Shown: positions 34,126-43,804 of the stretch, in pieces
Position numbering within the stretch: the first letter of the stretch is position 1
Layout of the letters: every line of letters starts with the position of its first letter
Assembly: GCF_021311115.1 (NCBI RefSeq)
Contig: NZ_JAJTNP010000007.1
Coordinates: 62,001-126,000 of the forward strand
From: Chryseobacterium gwangjuense
GTDB taxonomy: Bacteria > Bacteroidota > Bacteroidia > Flavobacteriales > Weeksellaceae
DNA length: 64,000 nt
Direction: 5' to 3'
Made by a program: the position numbers and the translations under genes
The notes under the pieces: model-generated
Seen by the model: only the letters and a program-made list of their open reading frames with translations
The model's database searches: none
Told to the model about the DNA's origin: nothing

Positions 34126-37100
34126 ATGCAAAATTCTTATACAGTTATCAATGCTTCAGCGGGTTCGGGGAAAACATACGCCCTTGTTCAGCGGCTTTTG
34201 ATGATCTGTCTTCGGTATCCTAATCAGCAGCAATCGATCAGGAATATTTTGGCTTTGACTTTTACCAATAAAGCTGCCAATGAAATGAAGGAAAGAATTT
34301 TGTCGTGGTTAGGAAATTTTACTGCGGAAAATTTTGCTGACAATGGAGACTTAAAAAATATTCAAAAGGCATTTGAAGAGGAAGGGCTGAGAATTACTAT
34401 TGACGAATTGCATCTCAGAGCCAAAAAATTGCTGGATTATATCCTTCATAACTACTCTACTTTAAATATCGGAACGATTGACCGTTTCAACTCCCGATTA
34501 GTAAGAAGTTTTTCTTACGAACTGGGCTTGGCAAAAAACTTCAATCTTGAAATCGAAGCAGAACCGTTTTTGATTGAAGCTGTTGATAAAATGCTTGATC
34601 AAATCGGAGAAAACGATGCAATCTCCAATTCCTTTATGGATTATGTTGATTACAGCCTTGAGAATAATGAGAGAATTAATTTAAATAAAAACCTTTATGA
34701 TTCGGCGAAAGAATTTGTAAAAGACATTCATTACGAACATCTTAAAAATAATAAAGATTTCGATAACACGAATTATGAAAATATAAAAGACACCCTCCGA
34801 AAAGAGATTGTAGCTAACAAAAAACAAGCTACAGAACTTGCTACAAAATCCATTGATCTATTCAAATCCAGGAATATTGAGATTGAAGATTTCGCACAGG
34901 GAAAAAATGGAATCGGGGGATTCTTTACTAAAGTTTTAGATTTTTATCATCAAAAAAGAGCAGGTTTTCCTTTTCCAACGACTGCAGAAGAATCTGTTGT
35001 TAATAATTACAGAAAGGGTGCAGCTACGAAATCCAAGCATAAGGAAGCTGAAATCTTAGAAGTTCTGGATCAATTGCTTGAAAACAGAATGCAGCTGATA
35101 CTTTTATATATTGAAACTCAGAAAAAAGAGAAAATTTTATCGGCGCTCCTCCCTTTAAAAGTCAATAAAGACATTCAGGATGAGTTGAAAAAAATTGAGG
35201 AAGAGAATGATCTGGTGTTACTTTCAAAATTCAATATTCTCATTAATGAAAATCTTCGAAACGAACCCTCTGCTTTTATTTATGAAAAAGTAGGTTCACA
35301 GTTTCAGCATTATTTTTTTGATGAATTTCAGGATACTTCAGAACTTCAATGGCAGAATTTCGTTCCGTTGAGAGATCACTCTGTTTCTACGGAAAATACT
35401 TCATTTACCTTAGTTGGTGATCCTAAACAAAGCATTTACCGTTTTCGTGGTGGTGAAAGTAAGCTAATGTTGGATATTATCAATAAGAAAGAAATATCTC
35501 CTAAAGAAGCCGAACTTTTAGTTTTAAAAGATAATTGGCGAAGTGCAAAGAACATTGTGAAGTTCAATAATGAACTGTACGAATTCCATTCAAAAGAGCT
35601 TGCAGAAGAACATCAACATATTTTCGGAATCGATGGAACACAAAACCCCAAATCCGGAATTGATGGTCGTGTAAAAGTTAATTTAATAGAAAACCTTACG
35701 AACGAAGATTTCTACAATGATACTTCTTCGAGAATGCAAAACGACATTCAGGAAAGTCTGAACAATGGTTTTAAATTCTCTGATATTACCATTCTCTGTC
35801 GAGGAAATTTTGATATTTTCAGCTATTCTCAAAAACTGGGAAATCTAAAAGTTAATTATAAAGGCGAAGAAACCAATATTAAAACGATTTCTGATAAAGG
35901 ACTCACGCTGGAATTATCCAATACCCTGAAAGCTGTGATTGAATTCCTGAAATGGGAAACCAATCCTAAGAATAAACCCAATTTAATCATGATGATGTAT
36001 CATCTGAATAAGCTGGGGAGAATTCATATGACAGATTTTACACTGGAAATGAAAGAAATTCTGGAGATTGAAACTCATGAAGAAATTTTGCAATTCATTC
36101 AGCAAAAATATTCTTTACAACTAAGACAGGATAGTTTCCCAAAATTTAATTTATACAATTTTGTAGAGTATTATATCAATGAATTTTCGGTTGAAAACAA
36201 AGAGACTGACTTCCTATTAAACTTTCTCGAAATGCTTTTTAATTTCACCCAAAATGCCGGTGCAAGTACTAAAGAATTTTTAAAATATTGGGATGAAGAA
36301 GCTTCAACTTACACGATTCAGGCTTCGGAAAATATTGATGCGATCCAGATCATGACGATTCACAAAGCAAAAGGACTGGAATTCCCGATTGTCTTTATTC
36401 CGATGATGAACAAAAACCGTGACGCTGAGTTTACCAACTGGTTTGACACAAGTGATAACACTGCGTTGAAATCGGTAAACATTAATCAATTCAGCAAAAA
36501 TCTTGAAGTCTACGATGAGGAAATTCAAAAGTTCAACAAGCAAAATGCCTACAAAAATTTTGTCGACAGATTATGTTTGCAGTATGTTGCGACAACCCGA
36601 CCTGTAGAGCAATTGTTTTTTTATATTCAAAAAGCCAATAAAACCTCGAACAATCTTGAACTTTTGGAGTTTTTACAATCTAAAAACACAGAAAATCTTG
36701 ATGAATTTGATATCTATGAAGTTTATCAAGAAATGTTGAAAAAACATTCGAAGGATAAAACATCACTGTTTGAAACTAAAGATATCAACAACCTAAAAAA
36801 CATCAACGAAAAAAATACGTCGATCAAAATTGCAACCCCTTCCAAAAATTACCAAGTGAGAAACGAAAAGGTAAGAATTGGACTTTTTGTACATGAATTG
36901 TTATCAAAAATAAATACCGAAAAAGATATTGCAAAGGTCTTGGAAAGCTATGTTCTGGACGGACAAATTACTATCGAAGAAAAAGACGAAATTCAAAATA
37001 CGTTAGAGCAAATTATTAAAAACTATGCTGAGTTTTTTGATGAAAAATGGGAAGTCATCAATGAAAAAGACATTATGATTTCTGAAAACGGAGAAAGTCG

Positions 37101-37266
37101 AATGTATCGTCCCGACCGAATATTGAAGGGTAATGAAGGTTATATTATCGTCGATTTTAAAACCGGGGAAGAAACAGAGAAGAATGAGAAGCAGATTGAG
37201 AATTATAAACATATTCTCGAAAAATTAGGAAGAAAGGTTTTAAAAACGCAGTTAATTTATTTATAA
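34126..37266 (+). CDS. AddA-like UvrD helicase with C-terminal PD-(D/E)XK nuclease
   Basis: A 1046-residue protein. The superfamily 1A helicase motifs are complete: ASAGSGKTYALV (Lys16 of the P-loop), LALTFTNKAANEMKERI (motif Ia), YFFDEFQDTSELQW (motif II), VGDPKQSIYRFRGGE (III), and TIHKAKGLEFPIVFIP (V). The C-terminal 150 residues hold a nuclease of the RecB/AddA type with YRPDRIL and YIIVDFKTGE. It processes double-strand breaks for recombination and may limit invading linear DNA. Its usual partner AddB is not adjacent; ferritin follows convergently and the tandem secreted genes diverge upstream. Confidence 0.9.
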   Translation: MQNSYTVINASAGSGKTYALVQRLLMICLRYPNQQQSIRNILALTFTNKAANEMKERILSWLGNFTAENFADNGDLKNIQKAFEEEGLRITIDELHLRAKKLLDYILHNYSTLNIGTIDRFNSRLVRSFSYELGLAKNFNLEIEAEPFLIEAVDKMLDQIGENDAISNSFMDYVDYSLENNERINLNKNLYDSAKEFVKDIHYEHLKNNKDFDNTNYENIKDTLRKEIVANKKQATELATKSIDLFKSRNIEIEDFAQGKNGIGGFFTKVLDFYHQKRAGFPFPTTAEESVVNNYRKGAATKSKHKEAEILEVLDQLLENRMQLILLYIETQKKEKILSALLPLKVNKDIQDELKKIEEENDLVLLSKFNILINENLRNEPSAFIYEKVGSQFQHYFFDEFQDTSELQWQNFVPLRDHSVSTENTSFTLVGDPKQSIYRFRGGESKLMLDIINKKEISPKEAELLVLKDNWRSAKNIVKFNNELYEFHSKELAEEHQHIFGIDGTQNPKSGIDGRVKVNLIENLTNEDFYNDTSSRMQNDIQESLNNGFKFSDITILCRGNFDIFSYSQKLGNLKVNYKGEETNIKTISDKGLTLELSNTLKAVIEFLKWETNPKNKPNLIMMMYHLNKLGRIHMTDFTLEMKEILEIETHEEILQFIQQKYSLQLRQDSFPKFNLYNFVEYYINEFSVENKETDFLLNFLEMLFNFTQNAGASTKEFLKYWDEEASTYTIQASENIDAIQIMTIHKAKGLEFPIVFIPMMNKNRDAEFTNWFDTSDNTALKSVNINQFSKNLEVYDEEIQKFNKQNAYKNFVDRLCLQYVATTRPVEQLFFYIQKANKTSNNLELLEFLQSKNTENLDEFDIYEVYQEMLKKHSKDKTSLFETKDINNLKNINEKNTSIKIATPSKNYQVRNEKVRIGLFVHELLSKINTEKDIAKVLESYVLDGQITIEEKDEIQNTLEQIIKNYAEFFDEKWEVINEKDIMISENGESRMYRPDRILKGNEGYIIVDFKTGEETEKNEKQIENYKHILEKLGRKVLKTQLIYL

Positions 37267-37272
37267 AAAATG

Positions 37273-37301
37273 TTTCGGCGGCACCTTTGGTGCCGCCGAA
37301 A
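37273..37301. terminator. GC-rich hairpin, copy 1, bidirectional terminator
   Basis: TTTCGGCGGCACC (37273-37285), TTT, GGTGCCGCCGAAA (37289-37301): perfect 13-base arms. It lies between convergent helicase and ferritin genes. The same hairpin recurs at 47925-47955. Confidence 0.75.
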
Positions 37302-37330
37302 ATTTATAGCGTTAATACTGTGAAGCTACA

Positions 37331-37840
37331 TTAAGCTGTTGGATCCGGAGTAAAAACTCTCTGTGCCAATTCCTGATCAAAAAGATACAATGCAGAAGGA
37401 TTATCACATACCATTTTGATTTTAGTTACCAATTGGGATGCACTCGCTTCCTCTTCTACCTGTTCGTTGATGAACCATTGCAGGAAAGAAGTAGTCGCAA
37501 AATCTCCTTCTTCATTAGCATTTTTTACAATATTAAAGATACTTTTTGTTACGATTTTCTCGTGAGCTAATGCTTTTTCAAAAATATCTGTTGCATTTTC
37601 AAATTCGTGAGGTGGCTTTGCAATTTCTCCGATAATGATTTCGCCTCCTACATCATTTAAATAATCAAACATTTTATCAGCATGCATTAATTCTTCTTTG
37701 CTCTGAACTCTGAAGTAGTTTGCAATTCCGTCCAAATCTTTACTTGAAAACCAAGCAGACATTGAAAGGTAATATTGTGCAGCGTATTGTTCGTGAGCTA
37801 TCTGTTCGTTAATTAATTTTGCAATTTTCTCGCTAACCAT
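37331..37840 (-). CDS. ftnA: ferritin
   Basis: A 169-residue FtnA-type ferritin. With the start at 37840, the ferroxidase ligands fall at the classical positions: Glu17, Glu50, His53, Glu94 and Gln127, all present. A start 16 codons upstream is open but would spoil this numbering and cross a -7 box. It oxidises and stores iron in a 24-subunit cytosolic shell. Monocistronic, with a GC-rich bidirectional terminator. I see no clear Fur box. Confidence 0.94.
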   Translation of the reverse strand: MVSEKIAKLINEQIAHEQYAAQYYLSMSAWFSSKDLDGIANYFRVQSKEELMHADKMFDYLNDVGGEIIIGEIAKPPHEFENATDIFEKALAHEKIVTKSIFNIVKNANEEGDFATTSFLQWFINEQVEEEASASQLVTKIKMVCDNPSALYLFDQELAQRVFTPDPTA

Positions 37841-37858
37841 AAGTAATAAATTTATATT

Positions 37859-37866
37859 CAAAATTA
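37859..37866 (-). promoter_or_regulatory. candidate -7 box of ferritin gene (TAATTTTG)
   Basis: Minus-strand TAATTTTG matches TAnnTTTG, 18 bases before the ferritin ATG at 37840, supporting that start over the upstream one. Confidence 0.42.
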
Positions 37867-37908
37867 GGGAATAAAAGCCCGAAATCAAAAATTTTAATTA
37901 AAATTAAT

Positions 37909-37937
37909 ACAAAAAGGACGGAAATACATCCGCCCTT
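37909..37937 (-). terminator. terminator after the CpxP-like gene
   Basis: AAGG-A-CGGA and TCCG-C-CCTT pair with one mismatch around ATACA-type loop bases; the minus-strand transcript then runs into T's. It lies downstream of the gene at 37968-38435. Confidence 0.5.
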
Positions 37938-37967
37938 CTCACCTTAAAAAATCAAAATTATAAACTA

Positions 37968-38435
37968 TTAATTCGCTTCAGGAGCAGCCGTAGTCATCGG
38001 CTTTTTCATCATTTTTCTCTCTTTCATTCCTCTTTCCTTCATCGCCACTTTTCGTTGCTCCATTTTAGCTTTTCTGTCAGCTTGCCATTTATCGTACTGG
38101 TCTGGAGTTAAGATTTTCTTCATATCTGCATCCATTTGCGCTCTTTTGGCTTTCATCTCCTCCATTTTAGCCTGTCTCATGTCTTTGTTTTTGTCAAATT
38201 CAGCTTTCATTTCAGCTTTTCTTTTTTCATGTAAAGCTTTAATTTGAGTTACCTGAGCCTGATTTAAATTCAAATCCTTTTGCATTTGATCTAAATGTTC
38301 TTTTTCCTTTTCTGCTCTTTTTTGCTGAAATTCCGCTCTTTTTGCTTCTCTTTCTTGTGGGTTTGTAGTTGTCTGTTGTGCCATTGCAAAACTCCCCATT
38401 CCGATAAATGCTACTGCTAAAACTAATTTTTTCAT
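37968..38435 (-). CDS. secreted charged helical protein, Spy/CpxP-like
   Basis: A 155-residue protein with signal peptide (ending FAMAQ). The mature part is nearly all helix and very rich in Lys, Glu, Met, Ala and Gln. It has two LTxxQ-like spots (LNLNQAQVTQI and LTPDQYDKW), as in Spy/CpxP periplasmic chaperones, and a Met/Lys-rich end (KERGMKERKMMKKPM). The likely role is an envelope stress or metal-related chaperone; this is inference from motif and composition. Confidence 0.7.
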   Translation of the reverse strand: MKKLVLAVAFIGMGSFAMAQQTTTNPQEREAKRAEFQQKRAEKEKEHLDQMQKDLNLNQAQVTQIKALHEKRKAEMKAEFDKNKDMRQAKMEEMKAKRAQMDADMKKILTPDQYDKWQADRKAKMEQRKVAMKERGMKERKMMKKPMTTAAPEAN

Positions 38436-38555
38436 CTTTTAAAATATTTAATTATTCTTTTTATATCTGTTTGATTATTAGTTAAAATTAAAGTTAAATT
38501 GAAACATTCATAAATAATGTTAATTTTTAATATTAAATAATAAATTCTAAGAAAT

Positions 38556-38582
38556 AAAAAAAGAGCAGATCCTAAAATCTGC
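38556..38582 (-). terminator. terminator after the Asn/Gly/Arg-rich protein gene
   Basis: GCAGAT (38565-38570) pairs with ATCTGC (38577-38582); an A-run at 38556-38562 gives U's on the minus strand. The rest of the gap 38436-38615 is AT-rich without further structure. Confidence 0.6.
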
Positions 38583-38615
38583 CCTCACACCACTTAAATA
38601 TAAATATATGAAAAT

Positions 38616-39617
38616 TTAATTCTTTGCAAATCCGTTTCGGAAACCTCCATTTCCTCTGCCTTCATTCCCTCTGTGTTGTTCTCTTGGGGCCGCATTTTCA
38701 TTTTTTCTGGATCCTCCTTCATTTCTAAAACCACCGCCATTATTTTCTCTTCTCGGAGTACTTTCCCGTCTTCCATCACCACCTCTGAATCCTCCTCCAT
38801 TTCCATTATTCTCAACTCTTTCATTACGGAAGCCTCCGTTGTTTCTTACTCCATTATCATTATTTCCTCTGAATCCACCATTATTTCTTCCCCCATTGTT
38901 TTCATTTCTGAAACCTCCTGAATTATTATTTCTGTTTTCAGCCTGATTTCGGAATCCACCATTATCTCCATCTCTTACAGATCCTCTGAATCCATTGTTA
39001 GGTCTTTGGCTTCTCACAATATTAATGGTTGGATTATCCATTCTTCGGAATTTAGCTCTATCCACTCTGTAAATATTAATATTCACATTTCTGTATCGAG
39101 GTACAGGTCTGCAGATTGAAGCATAATGAGTTCTTCTGTAATTTTGGAAATAGATAACCGGACTATAACCTCTGTAATAATTATTTTGGAAAACCACAAA
39201 AACTCTAGGTCCTAAAATTCTTTCTAAGGCATAAAATCTATCATAGTACCATCTATCCGGATTATATCTGTAAAAATTATTCCAATTGGAAAAACTTATA
39301 TAAAGATTATTTAATCTTAAAACCTGATCAATTTGCCAGCGGGATAATCTGTTCTGAGCAAAAAATACATTCCAGTTGATACTGATAATACTGTTCCTGT
39401 AATCATTATAATTGCTTTGATAATAGTCGCCAGGATAATAATCTTGAGGATAGTTGTAATAATAATCATCAGGGAAATAATTTTGATCATCCTGATCACT
39501 GTAATATCCATCATTTTCATAATATCCGTCATCATCTCCCCACCCATTATTTGGATATTGCTGAGCAAACGACAAAGCCGCAAAACTCATGGCAAAACCT
39601 ATTAATATTTTTTTCAT
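38616..39617 (-). CDS. secreted low-complexity protein with GGFRN repeats
   Basis: A 333-residue protein with signal peptide (ending SFAQ). Residues 20-80 are rich in Tyr, Asp, Asn and Pro (YYxxD repeats). A central part of about 110 residues is a defined basic domain (SRWQIDQVLRLNNLY, WYYDRFYALERILGPRVF). The C-terminal 120 residues carry about ten copies of N-N-G-G-F-R-N/G, similar in style to RGG repeats. Such repeats suggest a disordered, sticky or nucleic-acid-binding tail outside the inner membrane. I do not know a function. Next to the CpxP-like gene, same strand. Confidence 0.75.
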   Translation of the reverse strand: MKKILIGFAMSFAALSFAQQYPNNGWGDDDGYYENDGYYSDQDDQNYFPDDYYYNYPQDYYPGDYYQSNYNDYRNSIISINWNVFFAQNRLSRWQIDQVLRLNNLYISFSNWNNFYRYNPDRWYYDRFYALERILGPRVFVVFQNNYYRGYSPVIYFQNYRRTHYASICRPVPRYRNVNINIYRVDRAKFRRMDNPTINIVRSQRPNNGFRGSVRDGDNGGFRNQAENRNNNSGGFRNENNGGRNNGGFRGNNDNGVRNNGGFRNERVENNGNGGGFRGGDGRRESTPRRENNGGGFRNEGGSRKNENAAPREQHRGNEGRGNGGFRNGFAKN

Positions 39618-39756
39618 TTCAATAGTTGTTAATTGGTTAAAATATAGCAGAATATCTCTATTCTATCTTTTGGATATGAATACAAAAAAGAAGTTAAATC
39701 TCACGATAAAACTTCTTTTAATTTATTGTTAACTAATTGATAATCAAATGTTAAAT

Positions 39757-42408
39757 TTACACCCTCCCACTATCTTTCACCCAATCTGCAATTTTTTCAT
39801 TGAAAGATTTTTCTTGTTTTAAATCTTCAAGATTCAGATGCATTCTGTAACGCCAATAATGAGGAAACACCGCAGGATTATTGATTCTTTCATTGTCTAT
39901 TTTCGGGTTGGTAAGTTCCTTATCTGTAGCTAAAAACTCCTGAATAGGGAAAATAGCCAATACAGCATCATTATAAAGGTGCTGCTTCATAATGATTTCT
40001 GCTAAATAAGGGTCCAATTCTTCCGGAGCTTTTCCGTATTGAACTAATTGCTGATTAAAATACTCCTGAATTAAAACGCGATCTTCTTTCCACCATTGTC
40101 TCAAGGTAGAACTGTCATGAGTAGAAGCCGTAACAACATTCAGGTAACTGACATTTTTCGGATTATAAAAAGGAATATTTTCTGAAGGCATACGTTGAAT
40201 TTTCAGAGCAATAATTCCCAATTCGTCCATCACTACAGGAACACAAGCAGGAACCAGCCCTAAATCTTCTCCACAAATCAACATTTTTGTTGCATTCAAT
40301 ATCATCGGAAGTTTTTCCATTGCTTTCTCATACCAAAGATGATCTTGTCTTCTGAAAAAATAATCATGGTAAAGATCATAAATAGATTTCTTCTCCTCTT
40401 CAGACAAATATTGATAAGAATCTATACTATAAACACTAAATCTTGGATGATACACTTTCTCACCATCTCTTTCTTCCTCTAAAAACAATACATTTGCACA
40501 AAGGGAAATCAATTGCTCTTCAAGCAAACCATGTGGATTTTTCTTAAAGAAATCGACTAATTTTCTCTGGGTATCAAATTCTTCTTTGAATGAATAGGTA
40601 CCGTCATGATTATTATGAATGAATTCAAGCGCCTTACCACTATTTTCTCCTAAATAATTCCAAAGAATCTGATCATTAATAAACGGCTTACAATATCGAT
40701 CAAAATTAAAAGGAATATTCCATGCTTTGAACTCTTCCAGTGTAACCGGAACAGCAGGATAAAAATATCCCAGAATTCCCTGCACTGCCGAAATTGGCAT
40801 TCTCCAGATTCTGAAAAACCCTAAAATATGATCAATTCTCATGGCATCAAAATATTGTTCCAATGCCTTAAATCTGTTTTTCCACCATGTATAATCGTCT
40901 GCTTTCATAGCTTCCCAATTATAGGTCGGAAACTCCCAGTTCTGTCCTAATTCTGTAAACTGATCCGGCGGTGATCCGGTTTGGAAATCCATTCCGAAAA
41001 GTTCAGGCTCTGTCCAGGCTTCCACAGAATATCGGTAAATTCCGATCGGTAAATCTCCTTTCACGGAAATTCCCAAACTATGGGTATAATCGATTGCCTC
41101 TTTTAACTGTTTATGAAGTTGATATTGCACCCATGCATGAAGCATTGAGATATCATAATCCTTGCTTTTTACACTAAAAAACGGAGTTATTTTTCCTGCA
41201 ATATACTTTTTGTGAGTTTTCCATTCATTAAAGTTCGGTGTTTTATTTTTGTCTCTCAACACACAAAATGCAACGTATGGAAGAAGCCAGCTCTGAGTAT
41301 CTTTAATGAACTTTTTGAAGCCTTTATCCTTATAAATTTGGTCTTTATCTTCATTAAAAACCACTTTCAAATATTTCCATTTTGCGGAAATCATTTTTTC
41401 ATAATCAATTAACTCTAAAGAATTAAGTAATTGTTTTTCAGCCTGAAATTCTTCAACTAAATATTTCGGTAATTTAAAATCAAGATTTTCAAGAGAAATA
41501 TATTGTGGATGTAATGCATATACGGAAATAGCCGCGTAAGGATAAGAATCCGTCCACGAATAATTAGCAGTGGTATCATTAATCGGTAAAATCTGGATGA
41601 TTCCTAGATTGGTTTCTTTTGCCCAATCTGCTAATTTTTTCATATCAGAAAATTCTCCGACGCCAAAACCATCCTCCGTTCTTAATGAAAAGATCGGAAC
41701 TGCAACTCCGGCATCATGGTACATCTGATACAATTTAAATTTAAAATAATGATTGGAAACAATCTGCAGAATATCCTTTGACTGATTAGGAACCGCGAAT
41801 CTGTTTTCTCCGTTTTCCACATCAATTACTTTATCTTCAGTAATATCATAAATGCAATATTTGAACTGAATAAATTCATTCTCCGGAATTTCAATCGATG
41901 TTTCCCAAACTCCAAAATCCGTCTGAGATAAATGAATCACTTTCTCATACTCCCAATTCCCCAAAGAATTTGTACTTCCAAATAGTACAATTTTCCAGTT
42001 CGGATTATAAATTGGGGCTTCAATTCTGAATAAATGAGTATGTTTTTTTAACACCGAAATTTTCTCCGGAAAAAACTGATTCAGCTTATTGTAAAGAATT
42101 TTATTATTCAGATAATTTTCCGGAAAATTTTTGTTATTCCACTCATCAAAAATTATAAATTCTTTATAATTGTGAGGAAAGTTAAGATGATGCTGAACAA
42201 ACTCTGTTCTCAGAAGATTCCCTCTTTCATCCACAAGCTGATATTGGTAAGAAACCGATTTGGAAAAGTAGTCAACTTCACATTTCCATAAATCGTTTTC
42301 TACACAAAACATAGTATGAGTCTGAGATACAACACCCTCTTCATGAATCACCAACTGTAATTTTTCTCCAACTTTTACACTATAACCTACATTAAAGTAT
42401 AGCTTCAT
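39757..42408 (-). CDS. malQ: 4-alpha-glucanotransferase with tandem CBM20 (DPE2-like)
   Basis: An 883-residue cytosolic enzyme. Two starch-binding CBM20-like modules make up about residues 1-230 (second with LFGSTNSLGNWEYEKVI). The GH77 barrel follows, with the 250s-loop region, catalytic Asp in MRIDHILGFFR, Glu in ICGEDLGLVP, and the third acid in ASTHDSSTLRQWW. The arrangement matches plant DPE2 and Bacteroidota enzymes that move glucose from maltose to glycogen-like acceptors. Single gene; with the GH63-type gene at 58041 it points to alpha-glucan use. Confidence 0.93.
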   Translation of the reverse strand: MKLYFNVGYSVKVGEKLQLVIHEEGVVSQTHTMFCVENDLWKCEVDYFSKSVSYQYQLVDERGNLLRTEFVQHHLNFPHNYKEFIIFDEWNNKNFPENYLNNKILYNKLNQFFPEKISVLKKHTHLFRIEAPIYNPNWKIVLFGSTNSLGNWEYEKVIHLSQTDFGVWETSIEIPENEFIQFKYCIYDITEDKVIDVENGENRFAVPNQSKDILQIVSNHYFKFKLYQMYHDAGVAVPIFSLRTEDGFGVGEFSDMKKLADWAKETNLGIIQILPINDTTANYSWTDSYPYAAISVYALHPQYISLENLDFKLPKYLVEEFQAEKQLLNSLELIDYEKMISAKWKYLKVVFNEDKDQIYKDKGFKKFIKDTQSWLLPYVAFCVLRDKNKTPNFNEWKTHKKYIAGKITPFFSVKSKDYDISMLHAWVQYQLHKQLKEAIDYTHSLGISVKGDLPIGIYRYSVEAWTEPELFGMDFQTGSPPDQFTELGQNWEFPTYNWEAMKADDYTWWKNRFKALEQYFDAMRIDHILGFFRIWRMPISAVQGILGYFYPAVPVTLEEFKAWNIPFNFDRYCKPFINDQILWNYLGENSGKALEFIHNNHDGTYSFKEEFDTQRKLVDFFKKNPHGLLEEQLISLCANVLFLEEERDGEKVYHPRFSVYSIDSYQYLSEEEKKSIYDLYHDYFFRRQDHLWYEKAMEKLPMILNATKMLICGEDLGLVPACVPVVMDELGIIALKIQRMPSENIPFYNPKNVSYLNVVTASTHDSSTLRQWWKEDRVLIQEYFNQQLVQYGKAPEELDPYLAEIIMKQHLYNDAVLAIFPIQEFLATDKELTNPKIDNERINNPAVFPHYWRYRMHLNLEDLKQEKSFNEKIADWVKDSGRV

Positions 42409-42477
42409 TTATATTTTTTTATAAAAGTACATTATAATCTCAAAAATAAAATTTCTTGAATATCAAATATTCATTAA

Positions 42478-42510
42478 AAAAACCTTTTCAAGATATTTGA
42501 AAAGGTTTTT
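42478..42510 (-). terminator. terminator after the T9SS cargo gene
   Basis: AAAAACCTTTTCAA (42478-42491) and TTGAAAAGGTTTTT (42497-42510), a perfect 14-base stem with U's on the minus-strand side. Confidence 0.82.
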
Positions 42511-42532
42511 ACGTTGTAAATAAAGTTAAAAA

Positions 42533-43699
42533 TTATTCTGTAACCAAAATTTTCTTGTTTAATAATACTTTTCCGGATTCATCGGTAATATTTACCAAAT
42601 AAGCTCCACTCACCAGATTTTTAAGATATACCTGTTGATTCAAAGAGCCATCTTTTACGGATAAGTTTTGTTTCAATATACTTTTACCAGACAAATCAAA
42701 GACAGTCATTTTAAGAGTTCCTTTTACCGATTTATCATTAACGTTAACATTAATATATTGCTCATCTACACGAGTCGGATAAATATCAAGATTTGCAAGC
42801 ATATTGCCTGAAGCTATTCTGTCATTTGCAAAATATTTACTCGCCAGATCATAAATATGCAGATTCTGCTCTCCTGCCATCGGTTTTGCCTGTAAGCTTT
42901 TCAGATCAACTTCGTAAAAAGCAGCTCCTTTTGCACTGGCAACAACTACTTTTCCTTGTGAATTCACTGCAGCACCATTCACTGAATAATTTTCAGGAAT
43001 TCCAGAAATTTTGCCTACAAATTTTGCTTTTAATTCTTGAGTTGAAACTTTGAAAACATTGCCCGAAGCGGAAAAAACATAAAAATTATTATCTGCATCT
43101 GCAATCATATCACCTCCAAAACCGGTTTCCAGCATGGTGAAAGAATCTTTACCATTGGAAGCATCATCTTTAATAATCCCGAGATCATTCACCACATATT
43201 GGTTTCCTTTTCTGCTGATTTGTAAAAATTGAGTTCCTGCATTGTTGATTGCATAGATATTTCCGTCATAGCCGGTCGCCATTCTTGTAATATGAGAATT
43301 GATATCACATGAGGTCACTCTGGTAACATTATTTTCTACTAATGTAATTTCTTTTGTTTTGGCATTTAAAACATAAATATTAGAAGAATACATTGGCATA
43401 TATACCAAATTATTATTGAAAGAATCATACGCTAATGTAGCCATTGAAACTGCCTGAGAATTGTTGTAAGAGTTTTTATCCTCAGTGATCACTCCATTTC
43501 TTCCTTGGGAAAAAACTCTCGCAGACGAAGTTTCTGTAAAGATTTGCTCTCCGGAGATACCGCTTGTTCCATCGATTGCACGGAAATCATTAAAAACAAT
43601 ATTGGGAGTTTCTTTCCCCACTAAAGCAAAAAAGTCCTGTTGCGCTGAAACGTTTGCTCCTATTAAAAGCAAAAACAAAGGGAATAAATGTTTTTTCAT
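42533..43699 (-). CDS. T9SS type A sorting domain protein
   Basis: A 388-residue secreted protein with signal peptide (ending VSAQQ). Residues 80-300 look like a beta-propeller (repeats such as NLVYMPMYSSNIYVLNAKTKEI, GNIYAINNAGTQFLQIS, NNFYVFSASGNVFKVS). The last 75 residues are the type IX sorting domain: LDIYPTRVDEQYINV, TVFDLSGKSILKQ, and LVSGAYLVNITDESGKVLLNKKILV. It is exported across the outer membrane by the type IX system typical of this phylum. Ligand unknown. Confidence 0.9.
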   Translation of the reverse strand: MKKHLFPLFLLLIGANVSAQQDFFALVGKETPNIVFNDFRAIDGTSGISGEQIFTETSSARVFSQGRNGVITEDKNSYNNSQAVSMATLAYDSFNNNLVYMPMYSSNIYVLNAKTKEITLVENNVTRVTSCDINSHITRMATGYDGNIYAINNAGTQFLQISRKGNQYVVNDLGIIKDDASNGKDSFTMLETGFGGDMIADADNNFYVFSASGNVFKVSTQELKAKFVGKISGIPENYSVNGAAVNSQGKVVVASAKGAAFYEVDLKSLQAKPMAGEQNLHIYDLASKYFANDRIASGNMLANLDIYPTRVDEQYINVNVNDKSVKGTLKMTVFDLSGKSILKQNLSVKDGSLNQQVYLKNLVSGAYLVNITDESGKVLLNKKILVTE

Positions 43700-43804
43700 A
43701 ATATATAAATTTTGTTTTAATCATTTTATTATGACTAAGTTACGCAATTTTTAAATTGAATTATAAAATTTTAAGGTTACAAAATTATTTAACTGGTATT
43801 GTAT

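Noticed and set aside
34126..37266. Phage or restriction defence island around the helicase-nuclease
   Set aside because: Neighbours are ordinary chromosomal genes (ferritin, tandem secreted proteins), and the motifs are those of recombination AddA, not of a defence helicase.
38700..38970. Possible CRISPR-like direct repeats
   Set aside because: The repeat is a codon-level repeat for N-N-G-G-F-R with irregular spacing and no unique spacers.
38594..39605. Overlapping frames on both strands in the GGFRN-repeat gene
   Set aside because: Low-complexity repeats keep other frames open; the sense frame has the signal peptide and a defined domain, the others only Met/Glu or Ile/Thr runs.
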